A stretch of DNA of 64,000 nt from Endozoicomonas sp. OPT23 (GCF_009653635.1 NZ_PPFD01000009.1:124001-188000), one strand, 5' to 3'. Shown: positions 48,585-58,706, counted from the stretch's first letter. The notes: generated by a model from the sequence alone, not told the origin. Translations and numbers: made by a program.

Positions 48585-48601
48585 GTTATTTAATACTTTT
48601 G

Positions 48602-49660
48602 TCAGGTATCCTGAACATTGGGCCAGGCATTCATCACCGCTTTCAGCAATGTTGCCAGTGGAATCGCGAAGAATACACCCCAGAAACCCCAGACTCCCCC
48701 GAATACCAGTACTGCGATAATAATTGCCACAGGATGCAGGTTCACAGCTTCAGAGAACAACAATGGCACCAGCACATTGCCGTCCAGCGCCTGGATAATG
48801 CCGTAAACAATCATCAGTACCATAAAATCCTGACTGCCGCCCCACTGGAAAAATCCAATAATGGCGACCGGAATGGTTACAACCGTCGCACCAATATAAG
48901 GAACAACCACTGACAGCCCCACCAGAATAGCCAGCAATACCGCATAGTTCAGTCCCAGATAGGCAAAGGCTATAAAGCTGACTACGCCAACAATAAGAAT
49001 CTCGATCGCCTTACCACGAATGTAGTTGGCAATCTGTTCGTTCATTTCGTCAGCTACCTGCAGAATCAAACGACGCTGTGTTGGCAGGCGAGTTCCAACC
49101 CAGCCCAGCAACTCATCTTTATCCTTGAGATAGAAGAACACCAGAATCGGCACCAGAATCAGATAGATCATGATACCTACAACACCGGGCAGCTTGGAGA
49201 TAGAGAAAGACAGCGCCCATTGACCAAAGCCTGCCAGATGACCACTGATGGTTTCAGCAACCATCAACGCCTGATCTTCCGAAATAAAGGCAGGGTACAG
49301 TTCCGGTAATTCTCTCAGCAGCTTCTGACCTTCCCGCACCATCGATGGCACTTCATTCAAAAGCCCGGTCACCTGCTGCCATACCAGCGGTACAAGCACA
49401 AAAACGGCCGCAAACATCAACGCCATAAAGATGATAAAGACAACATTGACGGCAAGAATATGAGGTAACTTTCGATGCTGCAGCCAGTTCACTGTACCTT
49501 GCATCAGGTAAGCTAAAACCAATGCTGCCAAAGCTGGCGCCAGCATCTGCCCCATAAAGATAATGACAAGAAAGCCTGAAGCCAGAATTAAAAGCAGTAC
49601 CAGAGCTTCATGATCAGAAAGGTATCGGTGCAACCATCCCCTTATGAAATCCTTCATCAA
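48602..49660 (-). CDS. perM: AI-2E/PerM family membrane protein
   Basis: 352-residue permease-like protein of the AI-2 exporter family, about eight membrane segments: pairs at about 17-45 and 55-80, then a central loop, and a C-terminal bundle. Signatures are VPYIGATVVTIPVA and GNVLVPLLFSEAVNLHPVAII. Its substrate is unknown; PerM in E. coli is of uncertain function. It starts 8 bp after tusA, and the tusA-perM pair beside bepA and bcp is a conserved neighbourhood. Confidence 0.92.
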   Translation of the reverse strand: MMKDFIRGWLHRYLSDHEALVLLLILASGFLVIIFMGQMLAPALAALVLAYLMQGTVNWLQHRKLPHILAVNVVFIIFMALMFAAVFVLVPLVWQQVTGLLNEVPSMVREGQKLLRELPELYPAFISEDQALMVAETISGHLAGFGQWALSFSISKLPGVVGIMIYLILVPILVFFYLKDKDELLGWVGTRLPTQRRLILQVADEMNEQIANYIRGKAIEILIVGVVSFIAFAYLGLNYAVLLAILVGLSVVVPYIGATVVTIPVAIIGFFQWGGSQDFMVLMIVYGIIQALDGNVLVPLLFSEAVNLHPVAIIIAVLVFGGVWGFWGVFFAIPLATLLKAVMNAWPNVQDT

Positions 49661-49668
49661 TAACTTCC

Positions 49669-49899
49669 TTATTTAAGCTTCAGGGTATGAATGAAAACAC
49701 CGGAGTCTTCTTCAGAGGCCAGTAGCTGATGGCCACTTATTTTGGCAAAGCTGGCAAAGTCTCTCACCGAACCGGGATCGGTCGCTACTACCCTGATCAC
49801 CTGTCCTGACTGCATCTTGCTCATGGCCTGCTTTGCTTTCAGCAACGGCAGGGGGCAGCTCATCCCTTTCAGGTCGAGCTCAAGATCTACTTCTGTCAT
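49669..49899 (-). CDS. TusA-family sulfurtransferase
   Basis: 76-residue SirA/TusA-like protein carrying persulfide sulfur. The active Cys15 lies in LKGMSCPLPLLKAKQ, the family hallmark CPxP. E. coli TusA has 81 residues and works in tRNA thiolation; paralogues exist, and this one, paired with perM, may not be the tRNA-modification copy, so no symbol is given. Confidence 0.9.
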   Translation of the reverse strand: MTEVDLELDLKGMSCPLPLLKAKQAMSKMQSGQVIRVVATDPGSVRDFASFAKISGHQLLASEEDSGVFIHTLKLK

Positions 49900-50122
49900 G
49901 GTAATGACGCATCTCCCCTGATGACGGCAAAGTCCAGACGTTCTGCCTGACCTTGTTCGATGTTATGCTTAAACCACCCATCAGAACAGAAAACAATCCG
50001 GGGCTCAAGGATTCCCCCCCTTTAGATAGCGCCTAGCTAGCATTAAAGATACAGACACCTTATTACTGCATTTGCATCAATTGTGTCGATAGCTTGTAAA
50101 GTCCCTGTAGTGGTTTGAGGCT
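49900..50122. other. tusA/bepA divergent region, proximal part
   Basis: About 220 bp of the 399-bp divergent gap; it should hold the tusA-perM promoter. No convincing -10/-35 pair or conserved motif recognised. The distal part carries the dyad and repeat copy C listed separately. Confidence 0.35.
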
Positions 50123-50148
50123 GATACACTATAAAGTTACAGTGTATC
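50123..50148. promoter_or_regulatory. Inverted repeat upstream of bepA
   Basis: GATACACT-N10-AGTGTATC, a perfect 8-bp dyad with one-turn spacing between half-sites, like a dimeric repressor operator. A second dyad TTACTTA-N4-TAAGTAA follows about 25 bp on. Regulator unknown. Confidence 0.4.
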
Positions 50149-50196
50149 GCTGATTGATTGCTTACTAGACTGATTACTTAATAGTAAGTAACAAGA

Positions 50197-50278
50197 CATA
50201 CGAATTCATAAGCGGTTTGCCCACCATAGCTGGGAGAACCGCCATTTAATATTCGACAACGTATGTCTACACACTTAT
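50197..50278 (-). repeat. Dispersed palindromic repeat, copy C (full, reversed)
   Basis: About 82 bp. On minus: AAGTGTGT, 2 nt, ACATACGTTGTCGAATATT, hairpin core (GGCGGTTCTCCCAGC paired imperfectly with GCTTTGCCCACC-side sequence on plus 50213-50245), then GCTTATGAATTCGTATG. It ends 20 bp before the bepA ATG, so it is part of the bepA leader. Confidence 0.72.
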
Positions 50279-50298
50279 TACCGGAGTACGGATATTCT

Positions 50299-51753
50299 AT
50301 GAAACAACCGGGTTTCCTGCTGGCAGCCCTGCTGAGCGGATGGCTCAGCCTGAATTCAGCAGAAGCACAAGCATCAACCGTCGAACTGCCCAGCCTGGGA
50401 GATACGACGTCCGGTATCGTTTCGCCGCAACAGGAATACGAGCTGGGTCAGACCTACCTGAAATATCTACGCAGTCGCACCAGAACCATCAGTGATCCAC
50501 AAGTAAAATCCTACCTTGAGCGCCTGATCTATCGCCTGGCCGAGTTCAGTGACATTAACGACCATCGACTCAGCACCATGGTGATCAACAGCCCCAACCT
50601 GAACGCTTTTGCTGCACCCGGCGGCATTATAGGCGTCAATGCCGGGCTGTTTTTCCATGCCGACACTGAAGGTCAGTTTGCTGCAGTACTGGCTCACGAA
50701 CTGGCTCACCTGAGCCAACGTCACTATGCCCGCAACGTTGAAGATGCACGCAACAAGCGCCTGCCGACTGCCGCCGCTATTCTTGCCTCGGTTATTTTGA
50801 TGGCAGCCGGTGGCGGTGATGCCGGTGTCGCAGCTTTATCCACAACGGTCGCAGGCATCCAGAGCAGTCAACTAAGATTCAGCCGCCAGTTTGAGCGGGA
50901 AGCAGACAATATTGGCATTGTAACCCTGGCGAAAGCAGGCTTTGATCCTCAGGCGATGCCGGAAATATTTGAGAACATGAACAAGTCCAGTCGATACCAG
51001 AGTCGCCCACCGGAGTTTTTATTGACTCACCCGGTGACCGACAATCGTATTGCTGACTCAAAAGCCAGAGCTGCACAGTTACCGCGCAAAGGTCGCGCCG
51101 ACAGCCTTGATTATCAGTTCACCCGCATGCGTTTGCTGGTATTAAGCGCTGCTGACCCCGCACAATATGCTCGCCAGCTGAAGAAAGAGCTGGAAACCGG
51201 CCACAGTAGCTCACCGGATGTTTCCGGCTACGGTCTGGTCATAGCTGATATCAAGTCTCGAAACTATTCATCAGCAGAGAAAGCACTGGTACCTCTGTTG
51301 AAAAAGTACCCTAACAACCTGTCACTGGTCATGGCTCAGGCACAGCTTGAATCAAAATCAGGCAGGGCCAGAAAAGCTCTTAGACGCATCAATAAGGCTC
51401 TGGAAATTCACATAGATTACTACCCGCTACTGGCAGAGAAAGCCAGCATCCTGACCGGCATGAAGAAATATCAGAGTGCAGAGAAAATTCTTCTGAAGCT
51501 CAGCAGGCAACGACCTGATGATCCGGATATCTGGTATGACCTTGCAGAAGTTCAGGGACAAGCCAAGGATATTCTGGGCCTGCATCAATCCAGGGCAGAG
51601 TATTATTTTCTTGCAGGCAATCTTGACGATGCCATTCAACACCTTGAATACGCTTACGAGATGGCCAAAGAGAATTACTCACTGAAAGCCAAGATTGAAA
51701 GCAAACTGATTGAAGTACGACGATATCAGGACAAGTTAAAGAAAGGTCAGTAG
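50299..51753 (+). CDS. bepA: Beta-barrel assembly-enhancing protease BepA
   Basis: 484 residues from the ATG at 50299, chosen because the signal peptide (MKQPGFLLAALLSGWLSL, cleavage near AEAQA) begins there. M48 zinc metalloprotease domain with HELAH at 133-137 and the third ligand in FEREADN; C-terminal TPR repeats from about 290. Periplasmic chaperone-protease that helps LptD and BAM assembly and degrades stalled barrels. Length equals E. coli BepA (487). Confidence 0.94.
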   Translation: MKQPGFLLAALLSGWLSLNSAEAQASTVELPSLGDTTSGIVSPQQEYELGQTYLKYLRSRTRTISDPQVKSYLERLIYRLAEFSDINDHRLSTMVINSPNLNAFAAPGGIIGVNAGLFFHADTEGQFAAVLAHELAHLSQRHYARNVEDARNKRLPTAAAILASVILMAAGGGDAGVAALSTTVAGIQSSQLRFSRQFEREADNIGIVTLAKAGFDPQAMPEIFENMNKSSRYQSRPPEFLLTHPVTDNRIADSKARAAQLPRKGRADSLDYQFTRMRLLVLSAADPAQYARQLKKELETGHSSSPDVSGYGLVIADIKSRNYSSAEKALVPLLKKYPNNLSLVMAQAQLESKSGRARKALRRINKALEIHIDYYPLLAEKASILTGMKKYQSAEKILLKLSRQRPDDPDIWYDLAEVQGQAKDILGLHQSRAEYYFLAGNLDDAIQHLEYAYEMAKENYSLKAKIESKLIEVRRYQDKLKKGQ

Positions 51754-51770
51754 TAAAAACACATAACCAA

Positions 51771-51812
51771 AAAAGCCGGGGTAGTCACTCTCTGTAACTG
51801 CCCCGGCTTTTT
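51771..51812. terminator. Bidirectional terminator between bepA and the aldehyde dehydrogenase gene
   Basis: AAAAGCCGGGG (51771-51781) and CCCCGGCTTTTT (51801-51812) form a GC-rich stem with A/T-tract extension, 19-nt loop; serves both convergent genes. Confidence 0.9.
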
Positions 51813-51825
51813 ATTCTACGATCAG

Positions 51826-53280
51826 TTATTTCTTGATCATATTCTTCAGGTTATTATCCGCCTTCTCACCATATGGAGGCAGCATGCCACCCAGCTTTGG
51901 CAGGTTAACTTTCGGTGCAGTGTAAACAGCCTTATTATGGCTGAAAGTCTTGAAACCGTCATAACCGTGGTAGTTACCCATACCACTGTCACCAACGCCA
52001 CCAAACGGCAGGTCTTCACAGCCGATATGACCCATCACATCGTTCACGGTAACACCACCTGAAATGGTGTTATCCAAAACTTTGCGCAGCTCCTTGCTCT
52101 TCGGATTACCAAAGTAGTAAAGCGCCAGAGGACGTGGACGGTCATTGATAAAATCAAGGCAGTCATCCAGCTTGCGATAGCTTTTCACATTCAGGATTGG
52201 GCCAAATATTTCATCCTGCATCACCTTCAAATCATCAGCAGGTTCAACAATCAGAGTCAGAGGAATCTTGCAGGTATCTTCCTGCTGAGAGAAATCTTCA
52301 TTGGCCGGATTGATTTCACGAACATCGGCACCCTTGTCTTTAGCATCCTGCAGATAACTTTGCAGACGCTCATAGTGACGCTCATTAACCACAGACGTGT
52401 AGTCTGGATTCTTCAACATATCCGGGAACTGCTCAGAAACTGTTTTGATCATCAGCTGCAGGAAGTCTTCACGAATATCTTCCGGCACAAACACATAATC
52501 TGGAGACAGACACACCTGACCGACGTTCAGAGCTTTACCGCTGACAAGACGAAGAACGGTTTCTTCCAGATCGGCATCACGGGAAATAATGACCGGCGAC
52601 TTGCCACCCAACTCCAGTGTCACTGGCACCAGATTTTCAGAAGCCGCACGCATGACATGCTTGGCAATACTGGTCGCACCGGTAAAGATCAGGTGATCCA
52701 GAGGCAAACCGGCAAAAGCGGCACCTGCTTCAGGACCACCGACGAAACCGGCACACTCATCATCGCTGAAGTACTTTTTGAACAACTCATGAAGCAGCTG
52801 CGAAGTTGCAGGCGTCACTTCCGAGAACTTGATCATGGCACGGTTACCAGCCGCGAATACGCCAACCAGTGGTGTGATGACGGTATTAACCGGAAAGTTC
52901 CAGGTACCCAGAATACCAATAACACCTTTTGGCTGGTATTCAACCTGCGCTTTACCACCCAGGATATTCATCGGAAAAGCCACTTTACGCTTTTCCGGCT
53001 TCATCCAGCCCTTGATCTGCTTACGGGTGTATTTAACCGATTCGATACACGCGTATATATCCGCCATCAATGACTGGTGTCTTGAGCGATGACCAAAATC
53101 CGCTGACAGTGCGTCTGCCAGATCACTGGCATTATCATGCACCAGATCCAGCAGACGATTCAGTCGATCGATACGAACTTCTTCACTGACAACACCTGTA
53201 TCAATACAGGCTCTTTTCTGGCGTTCCAGCACAGCCATCATTTCAATGGAGCTGGTATCAATTTTTTCCTGAACTGTCAT
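51826..53280 (-). CDS. calB: Coniferyl-aldehyde-dehydrogenase-type NAD(P) aldehyde dehydrogenase
   Basis: 484 residues from the ATG at 53280 (AGGA 7 nt upstream). ALDH superfamily: general-base Glu in LELGGKSPVII, catalytic Cys in NVGQVCLSPDYVFVP, PWNFPV-like GTWNFPVN. The CLSPDYV context and length place it in the coniferyl aldehyde dehydrogenase subgroup, whose members often act on ordinary aliphatic or aromatic aldehydes; no lignin-pathway genes are nearby, so the true substrate is unknown. Monocistronic. Confidence 0.85.
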   Translation of the reverse strand: MTVQEKIDTSSIEMMAVLERQKRACIDTGVVSEEVRIDRLNRLLDLVHDNASDLADALSADFGHRSRHQSLMADIYACIESVKYTRKQIKGWMKPEKRKVAFPMNILGGKAQVEYQPKGVIGILGTWNFPVNTVITPLVGVFAAGNRAMIKFSEVTPATSQLLHELFKKYFSDDECAGFVGGPEAGAAFAGLPLDHLIFTGATSIAKHVMRAASENLVPVTLELGGKSPVIISRDADLEETVLRLVSGKALNVGQVCLSPDYVFVPEDIREDFLQLMIKTVSEQFPDMLKNPDYTSVVNERHYERLQSYLQDAKDKGADVREINPANEDFSQQEDTCKIPLTLIVEPADDLKVMQDEIFGPILNVKSYRKLDDCLDFINDRPRPLALYYFGNPKSKELRKVLDNTISGGVTVNDVMGHIGCEDLPFGGVGDSGMGNYHGYDGFKTFSHNKAVYTAPKVNLPKLGGMLPPYGEKADNNLKNMIKK

Positions 53281-53451
53281 CAAACCATCCTCTTATTATT
53301 TTTTTATCCGGGGAACTGTTCTGACGCATTTCGCGCATTATTGAAATCGAGAGTGTTGAGGTCGAGAGTATTCCGATTCGAATGAGCGAGAATCGTCCGA
53401 AATGATGACATGAAGGGAGAAAATGAGAAAGGTGTCTTAAGGGCTTAAGTT

Positions 53452-53478
53452 AACCCGGCTCAGGATCAGAACCGGGTT
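53452..53478 (-). terminator. Hairpin after nadA
   Basis: AACCCGG-N13-CCGGGTT, 16 bp past the nadA stop; weak T content after it on minus (AACTTAAG), so terminator strength is uncertain. Confidence 0.5.
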
Positions 53479-53494
53479 AATAAAGAAGGCTGAA

Positions 53495-54541
53495 TCAACC
53501 TGCCATTGAAGCAGTGAAATCAAGCATTCTCTGAAGAGGAATCAGGGATTTAACTCGCAGCGCATCGTCTACCTCAACCACGTTCAGCTCACCTGGCTGT
53601 TCCAGACACTGAACCAGAGCTTCCAGCGAATTCATTGCCATCCACGGACAGTGCGCACAACTCTTGCAGCTTGCGCTTTCACCAGCAGTTGGCGCTTCAA
53701 TGAAAGATTTTTCAGGGGAAGCCTGCTGCATCTTGTAGAAAATGCCGCGGTCGGTTGCCACGATAAAGGTATCGTTAGGCATCTCGACAGAGGCTTTCAG
53801 TAATTGACTGGTAGAACCCACCACATCCGCTACTGACACTACCGAGTCCGGAGACTCCGGATGAACGAGCACAGCCGCATTTGGATAGACTTTTTTAACG
53901 TCTTCAATGCCCTTGGCTTTAAACTCTTCGTGAACAATACAACTGCTATCCCAGAGCAGCATATCGGCATCGGTATTCTTGCGAATATAACTGCCAAGGT
54001 ATTTGTCCGGACCCCAGATAATTTTCTTATCCTGATCCATAAGATGCTCAATGATATCCACCGCACAACTGGAGGTAACAACCCAGTCGGCTCTTGCCTT
54101 TACAGCAGCAGAGGTATTGGCATAAACCACCACTTCACGATCAGGATGTTGATCACAAAAAGCTGAAAACTCATCGACAGGACAGCCAATATCCAGAGAA
54201 CACTCTGCTTCCAGAGTTGGCATCAGAACGGTTTTTTCCGGACTGAGGATCTTGGATGTCTCGCCCATAAAACGAACACCGGCAACTACCAGCGTGTCAG
54301 CTTCGTGCCGACTACCAAACCGGGCCATTTCCAGAGAATCGGCAACATAGCCACCGGTTTCTTCTGCCAGAGCCTGAACAACAGGGTCAGTATAATAATG
54401 CGCCACCAGAACAGCATTCTTCTGCTTCAGTAGCTCTTTGACCCGTTCTTTCAGGGCCTCTTCTTTTGCTTCGCTCAGAGTTTCGACCTGGCCACCCTGC
54501 AGGTGTCCACGGACAAACTCTTTATCAGTCAGTACACTCAT
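53495..54541 (-). CDS. nadA: Quinolinate synthase
   Basis: 348-residue [4Fe-4S] enzyme condensing iminoaspartate with dihydroxyacetone phosphate in NAD synthesis. Cluster Cys candidates are in [16 protein letters not shown] and [13 protein letters not shown], the last with the C-terminal CxxC pattern. [19 protein letters not shown] is the family N-terminal motif. Length equals E. coli NadA (347). tRNA-Lys lies just upstream, as in other gammaproteobacteria near the tol-que block. Confidence 0.97.
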   Translation of the reverse strand: MSVLTDKEFVRGHLQGGQVETLSEAKEEALKERVKELLKQKNAVLVAHYYTDPVVQALAEETGGYVADSLEMARFGSRHEADTLVVAGVRFMGETSKILSPEKTVLMPTLEAECSLDIGCPVDEFSAFCDQHPDREVVVYANTSAAVKARADWVVTSSCAVDIIEHLMDQDKKIIWGPDKYLGSYIRKNTDADMLLWDSSCIVHEEFKAKGIEDVKKVYPNAAVLVHPESPDSVVSVADVVGSTSQLLKASVEMPNDTFIVATDRGIFYKMQQASPEKSFIEAPTAGESASCKSCAHCPWMAMNSLEALVQCLEQPGELNVVEVDDALRVKSLIPLQRMLDFTASMAG

Positions 54542-54670
54542 AAAATCTGTTTGACGGTCTCTTTAAAGACAACGGTTACGCAAATTGCGGGCAATTCTAT
54601 CATAAACGAAGAAAACAGGCAGCAGGCTTATTAAAATGAAGAAAAATAGAGGAGAAGTACAAAGAAGAAG

Positions 54671-54746
54671 TGGTGGGTCGTGTAGGATTCGAACCTACGA
54701 CCAATTGGTTAAAAGCCAACTGCTCTACCAACTGAGCTAACGACCC
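54671..54746 (-). tRNA. tRNA-Lys(TTT)
   Basis: 76-nt cloverleaf with encoded CCA, acceptor GGGTCGT/ACGACCC, anticodon loop CTTTTAA. Single copy between nadA and the divergent mlrC. Confidence 0.97.
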
Positions 54747-54929
54747 GACGCGGCAAAATACTACTCTCACCAGAAAAAGTTTCAAGCCTTTCGCCTTGCT
54801 TTTTTATTGCGACTTTTACCTACCCTTATCACTGGCGAAGCCGCTGATTGTCAGCTATCACTAGGGTGCGCTCTCTGTTTGCTGCGAGAGTCGTCACACC
54901 AAACTCAACCGATCAATGGAAGTGGCACC

Positions 54930-56393
54930 ATGCATGCACTGCTGGCCATGCTGAAACATGAAACCAATGCGTTTTCTCCCATTAAAACTGATCTCATCCG
55001 GTTTCAGCAATGGACCTACCTTGAAGATGAGCAGGTCGCTGCGAGACTGAATAATACCAACTCAGCCATAGCGGGCTACCTCGAACTGGCACAGCAGCAC
55101 AACTTTACAGTGGACACCCCTCTTGCTGCCGAAGCCATGCCTTCCGGCCCCAGTGATCATGAAACTTACTGGCAGCTTAAAGAAAAAATCGTCAGTCGTG
55201 TTGATCGTCACGACTGCCTGATGCTCGACCTTCACGGCGCCATGGTGACAGAATCGACTCTTGATGCTGAAGGTCAAATCCTTCAGGAAATCCGACAGGC
55301 ATACCCTGACCTTCCTGTTGCCGTTTCATTAGACTTTCATGCCAATATCAGTGAAGAGATAGTCGACAACGCCACGGTGATCTGCGGTTATCACAGTTAT
55401 CCACATACGGATATTCGTGAAACAGGCCTTAGAGCAGGGACTTTACTGCTGGATTTTATGGCAGGAAAAACCGAACCAGTGATGAGTTTTGGTCAAATAC
55501 CTCTGGTTTCCCATACCTTGAAACAGGGAACGGATGATGAGCCCTTTAAAAACATTATGGCTCTTTGTCGAACGCTCGAACAATCGGAACATATTCTCGA
55601 TATCAGTTTCTTTGGCGGTTTTCCCCACTCAGACACCCCTGACGTCACTCCTTCGATTATTGTGATCAGCGATGGTCACGCTGAACTTGCCGAACAAGTG
55701 CTTGATCAAATCATGCAGAAAGCATGGCAACTGCGAGCTGACTTTATCTATCAGCACTACCCTATCTCCAAGAACCTGAACAAGGCTCAACGCCAGAAAG
55801 ACACCGTACTATTACTTGATCACTCGGATAACTGTGGCTCTGGCGGCACACAAGATGTAATGACGGTTATCGAAGCGGTTCTGGCGAAGGGTCTGGAAGA
55901 CGTTATTGTCGCTGCAGTCTATGACCCTGCAGCGGTTCAGCTGATGCAAGTGGCCGGTATAGATCAACCCATTACCGTTGAGCTGGGCGGAAAACACAAC
56001 CTGCCCGCACTAAAGAGGAAAGGAAAACCACTGACACTTACCGGCAAAGTAAAAACACTCACCGATGGGCGCTGGAAAATTCAGGGAGAGATGTATAACG
56101 GACTGGAAATCAATATGGGCCCAACAGCGGTTTTTAAAACCAGCAATATGACTATTATCGTCACATCACGTCATATTGAACCCTGGGACAGGGGTATTTT
56201 CATAGCCTGCGGCATCAACCCTGAACAGCATAAATATATTCTGCTCAAAAGCCGCATCCATCACAGAGCCAGCTTTAGAGTCATTACCGAGAAAGAGATT
56301 CTTCTGGACGGTGAAGGTGTGACGACTTCGGATTATGCCAAACTCCCCTTTAAACACCGACCAGACAAACTCTACCCCTTTAATCAGGCGTAG
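54930..56393 (+). CDS. M81-family metallopeptidase (MlrC-like)
   Basis: 487 residues from the ATG at 54930 (GGAAG 7 nt upstream; the frame is open from 54807 but that part has no family match). N-terminal M81 region contains the metal-site stretch LDLHGAMV, LDFHANIS and CGYHSYPHTD; the C-terminal MlrC region has LLDHSDNCGSGG and a conserved Gly-rich core. MlrC was described in microcystin degradation, but most homologues have unknown peptide substrates. No signal peptide. It is opposite in direction to queC and nadA and seems inserted in that conserved block. The stop overlaps repeat copy B. Confidence 0.85.
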   Translation: MHALLAMLKHETNAFSPIKTDLIRFQQWTYLEDEQVAARLNNTNSAIAGYLELAQQHNFTVDTPLAAEAMPSGPSDHETYWQLKEKIVSRVDRHDCLMLDLHGAMVTESTLDAEGQILQEIRQAYPDLPVAVSLDFHANISEEIVDNATVICGYHSYPHTDIRETGLRAGTLLLDFMAGKTEPVMSFGQIPLVSHTLKQGTDDEPFKNIMALCRTLEQSEHILDISFFGGFPHSDTPDVTPSIIVISDGHAELAEQVLDQIMQKAWQLRADFIYQHYPISKNLNKAQRQKDTVLLLDHSDNCGSGGTQDVMTVIEAVLAKGLEDVIVAAVYDPAAVQLMQVAGIDQPITVELGGKHNLPALKRKGKPLTLTGKVKTLTDGRWKIQGEMYNGLEINMGPTAVFKTSNMTIIVTSRHIEPWDRGIFIACGINPEQHKYILLKSRIHHRASFRVITEKEILLDGEGVTTSDYAKLPFKHRPDKLYPFNQA

Positions 56394-56467
56394 AATTCAT
56401 GAACTGTTTGCCCGCCGCAGGTGGGCAAACAGCAACTCAATATTCTATTACACGTGTCTGCACACTC
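56393..56467 (-). repeat. Dispersed palindromic repeat, copy B (full, reversed)
   Basis: About 75 bp between convergent mlrC-like and queC genes. On minus: GAGTGTGC, 2 nt, ACACGTGTAATAGAATATT, hairpin CTGTTTGCCCACC/CGGGCAAACAG, then TTCATGAATTC. The hairpin may serve as terminator for both genes. Confidence 0.75.
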
Positions 56468-56479
56468 AGAGTGTTGTAC

Positions 56480-57151
56480 TCAGGCATAACGGGTTGGATC
56501 AACCAGACCAGCCTGCTCAAAACCCAGCTTACGATAATGACAGCTGTCACAAGCGCCACAAGCTCTGCCTTCATCATCAGCCTGATAACAGGAGACCGTG
56601 ATACCGTAATCAACCCCCAGCTTTGTGCCTTCCTGAACAATCTCGGACTTCTTCAACTTCAGTAGAGGGGCTCGAATATGAAAGCAATCACCTTCGATGC
56701 CAGCCTTGGTAGCAAGGTTAGCCATAGTTTCAAAAGCCTGAAGATATTCTGGACGACAGTCAGGGTAACCCGAGTAATCGACATCATTGGCACCGATAAA
56801 AATATCCCTGGCGCCCATAATTTCAGCCCAACCTAATGCCAGAGACAGGAATACGGTATTACGCGCAGGAACGTAAGTAACAGGAATGCCCTCACCCACT
56901 TCTTCCGGCACATCAATACTGTCGTCTGTCAGTGCTGAACCACCAAGATCTCGCAAGTTCAGCTGCACAGTTTTATGACTGGTCGCACCATGAGCTTTAG
57001 AGACTTTTTTAGACGCTTCAAGCTCTGAACAATGACGCTGACCATAGTCGAAACTCATGGTGTAGCATTCATAGCCTTCATTTTTGGCCATCGCCAGAAC
57101 GGTGGCGGAATCCAGACCACCGGATAACAGAATTACAGCTTTCTTTGTCAT
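56480..57151 (-). CDS. queC: 7-cyano-7-deazaguanine synthase
   Basis: 223-residue ATP-dependent enzyme making preQ0 from 7-carboxy-7-deazaguanine for queuosine tRNA modification. PP-loop [13 protein letters not shown] at residues 8-20; zinc cysteines in [21 protein letters not shown] (CYQ, CGACDSC). Starts 8 bp after queE and ends the tol-que gene series on minus. Confidence 0.97.
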   Translation of the reverse strand: MTKKAVILLSGGLDSATVLAMAKNEGYECYTMSFDYGQRHCSELEASKKVSKAHGATSHKTVQLNLRDLGGSALTDDSIDVPEEVGEGIPVTYVPARNTVFLSLALGWAEIMGARDIFIGANDVDYSGYPDCRPEYLQAFETMANLATKAGIEGDCFHIRAPLLKLKKSEIVQEGTKLGVDYGITVSCYQADDEGRACGACDSCHYRKLGFEQAGLVDPTRYA

Positions 57152-57159
57152 AAGGTTTC

Positions 57160-57810
57160 TTAAACGCCTGCTTTGTCGCCCCAGATTACTCTGTGCAACT
57201 GAATCTGAAAACGTACGGGTAATCGATCAGCAAGAATCCATTCAGCCAGATCCCGAGGAGACTGCTGATCGTTAACCGGAGAGAAAAGTACATCTGACAC
57301 TTTTTCTGTCAGGTTGTATTCCAACAGTTTACTCACCGACCAGTCATAGTCATCACGACCGGCAATAACAAATTTCACTTGATCGTTTCTGCTAAGGTAC
57401 TGAATATTTTCGTAGAGGTTACGATGGCTTTCACCAGAAGCGGGTGGTTTAAGATCCAACACCTTTACCACTCTCTCGTCGACTTTTGATACATCCATGG
57501 CACCACTGGTTTCCAGAGAAACCTCCAGCCCTTTCTCCAGCAATCTGTCCATGAAGGGCAGACAATTCGGCTGTCCCAGTGGCTCACCTCCTGTGACACA
57601 GACATGACGAGCGCCATAGCCCACCACCTGTTCAACCAGATCATCCAGTGAAACTCGCTCACCACCGTGAAAAGAGTACTCAGTATCACACCAGGTGCAA
57701 CGGAGCGGGCAACCTGTCAGGCGCACAAATACCGTTGGTAAGCCCGTGGTTCTGGATTCACCCTGCAACGAGTAAAAAACTTCAGTAATTCTTAGGGTTT
57801 CTGCCGTCAT
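57160..57810 (-). CDS. queE: 7-carboxy-7-deazaguanine synthase
   Basis: 216 residues from the ATG at 57810; ten further in-frame codons upstream are not conserved in the family. Radical-SAM enzyme of queuosine synthesis with Cys34, Cys38 and Cys41 ([15 protein letters not shown]) binding the cluster and [10 protein letters not shown] upstream. VTGGEPLGQ is the SAM-binding GGEP motif. It sits between cpoB and queC. Confidence 0.96.
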   Translation of the reverse strand: MTAETLRITEVFYSLQGESRTTGLPTVFVRLTGCPLRCTWCDTEYSFHGGERVSLDDLVEQVVGYGARHVCVTGGEPLGQPNCLPFMDRLLEKGLEVSLETSGAMDVSKVDERVVKVLDLKPPASGESHRNLYENIQYLSRNDQVKFVIAGRDDYDWSVSKLLEYNLTEKVSDVLFSPVNDQQSPRDLAEWILADRLPVRFQIQLHRVIWGDKAGV

Positions 57811-57920
57811 GTAACGCTCGCCTGTGATCAAGGCGGGCAATACTAGCAGTACCTATTAATGAGGACAATTTTGAGCGAAGCACGACTGTGCAACTTTACA
57901 CAGCCGTCAATCAAAATGGA

Positions 57921-58706
57921 TCAAATATTCTTCAGATAGGTTTCGGACAATCGTGCAGCGGCGGTACCCGGATGGTTGGCAACAACGCCTTCCAGCTGTT
58001 TTTTAGCCTCTGCTTTCTTGCCTTGCAGATCAAGAACCTTACCAAGCTTATACCCTGCATCCGGCACTTTTGAGCTGGCAGGAAAATCAGTAATTACAGA
58101 TTTAAAGTCAACCATGGCTTCAGCGTACTTACCCTGAGCCATTTGAATCTCACCCAACCAGTACAACGCATTATCCGCATAAGAACCTTTCGGGTAATCC
58201 TTCAGCAGCTGCCTCATCGCTGCCAGAGCCTTACCAAACTCTTTGTTTTTTATCAGCTCAAAAGCATTCTGGTAAGCCTGCTGCTCTACGAGTGATTCCT
58301 CTTGAACATTCTTTTGGAAATTCTTTTTCGGTGTCGGCTGAGATAGCGCAGCAGGAACTCTGGTTTCAATGGATGCTTTACTGCCACTGCTACCTTCCAT
58401 CTGCTCGACCAGTTTGGAAATACGGTCATCCAGGTCCAGATAACGGTCTCGATTTTCTTCTTCCAGCTGTCTAATGCGATGCGCCTGCTCTTCCAGCTGA
58501 CCTCTCAACGTCATGTTTTCCTGTCTCAGCTCATCAAGCAGATTCAGAATATGCGCAGTCCCTGTCGACCCTGTTGCAGCTTCAGCCACAGCAATCGTCT
58601 GAACCACTCTGCTGCCAGCCGGCTGAGAATCCACAACAGGCACATCCGCCAGAGCAATAGCTGAGTTCATCATTACAACCGTTGCCAGCATATGTTTCAG
58701 ATGCAT
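57921..58706 (-). CDS. cpoB: Cell division coordinator CpoB (YbgF)
   Basis: 261-residue periplasmic protein linking Tol-Pal constriction to peptidoglycan synthesis. Signal peptide 1-20 (cleavage after IALA). Coiled coil at about 58-90 (LLDELRQENMTLRGQLEEQ) drives trimerisation; three TPR units fill 145-261 (ALYWLGEIQMAQGKYAEAM). Length equals E. coli CpoB. A terminator precedes it, so part of its transcription may be independent of pal. Confidence 0.94.
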   Translation of the reverse strand: MHLKHMLATVVMMNSAIALADVPVVDSQPAGSRVVQTIAVAEAATGSTGTAHILNLLDELRQENMTLRGQLEEQAHRIRQLEEENRDRYLDLDDRISKLVEQMEGSSGSKASIETRVPAALSQPTPKKNFQKNVQEESLVEQQAYQNAFELIKNKEFGKALAAMRQLLKDYPKGSYADNALYWLGEIQMAQGKYAEAMVDFKSVITDFPASSKVPDAGYKLGKVLDLQGKKAEAKKQLEGVVANHPGTAAARLSETYLKNI

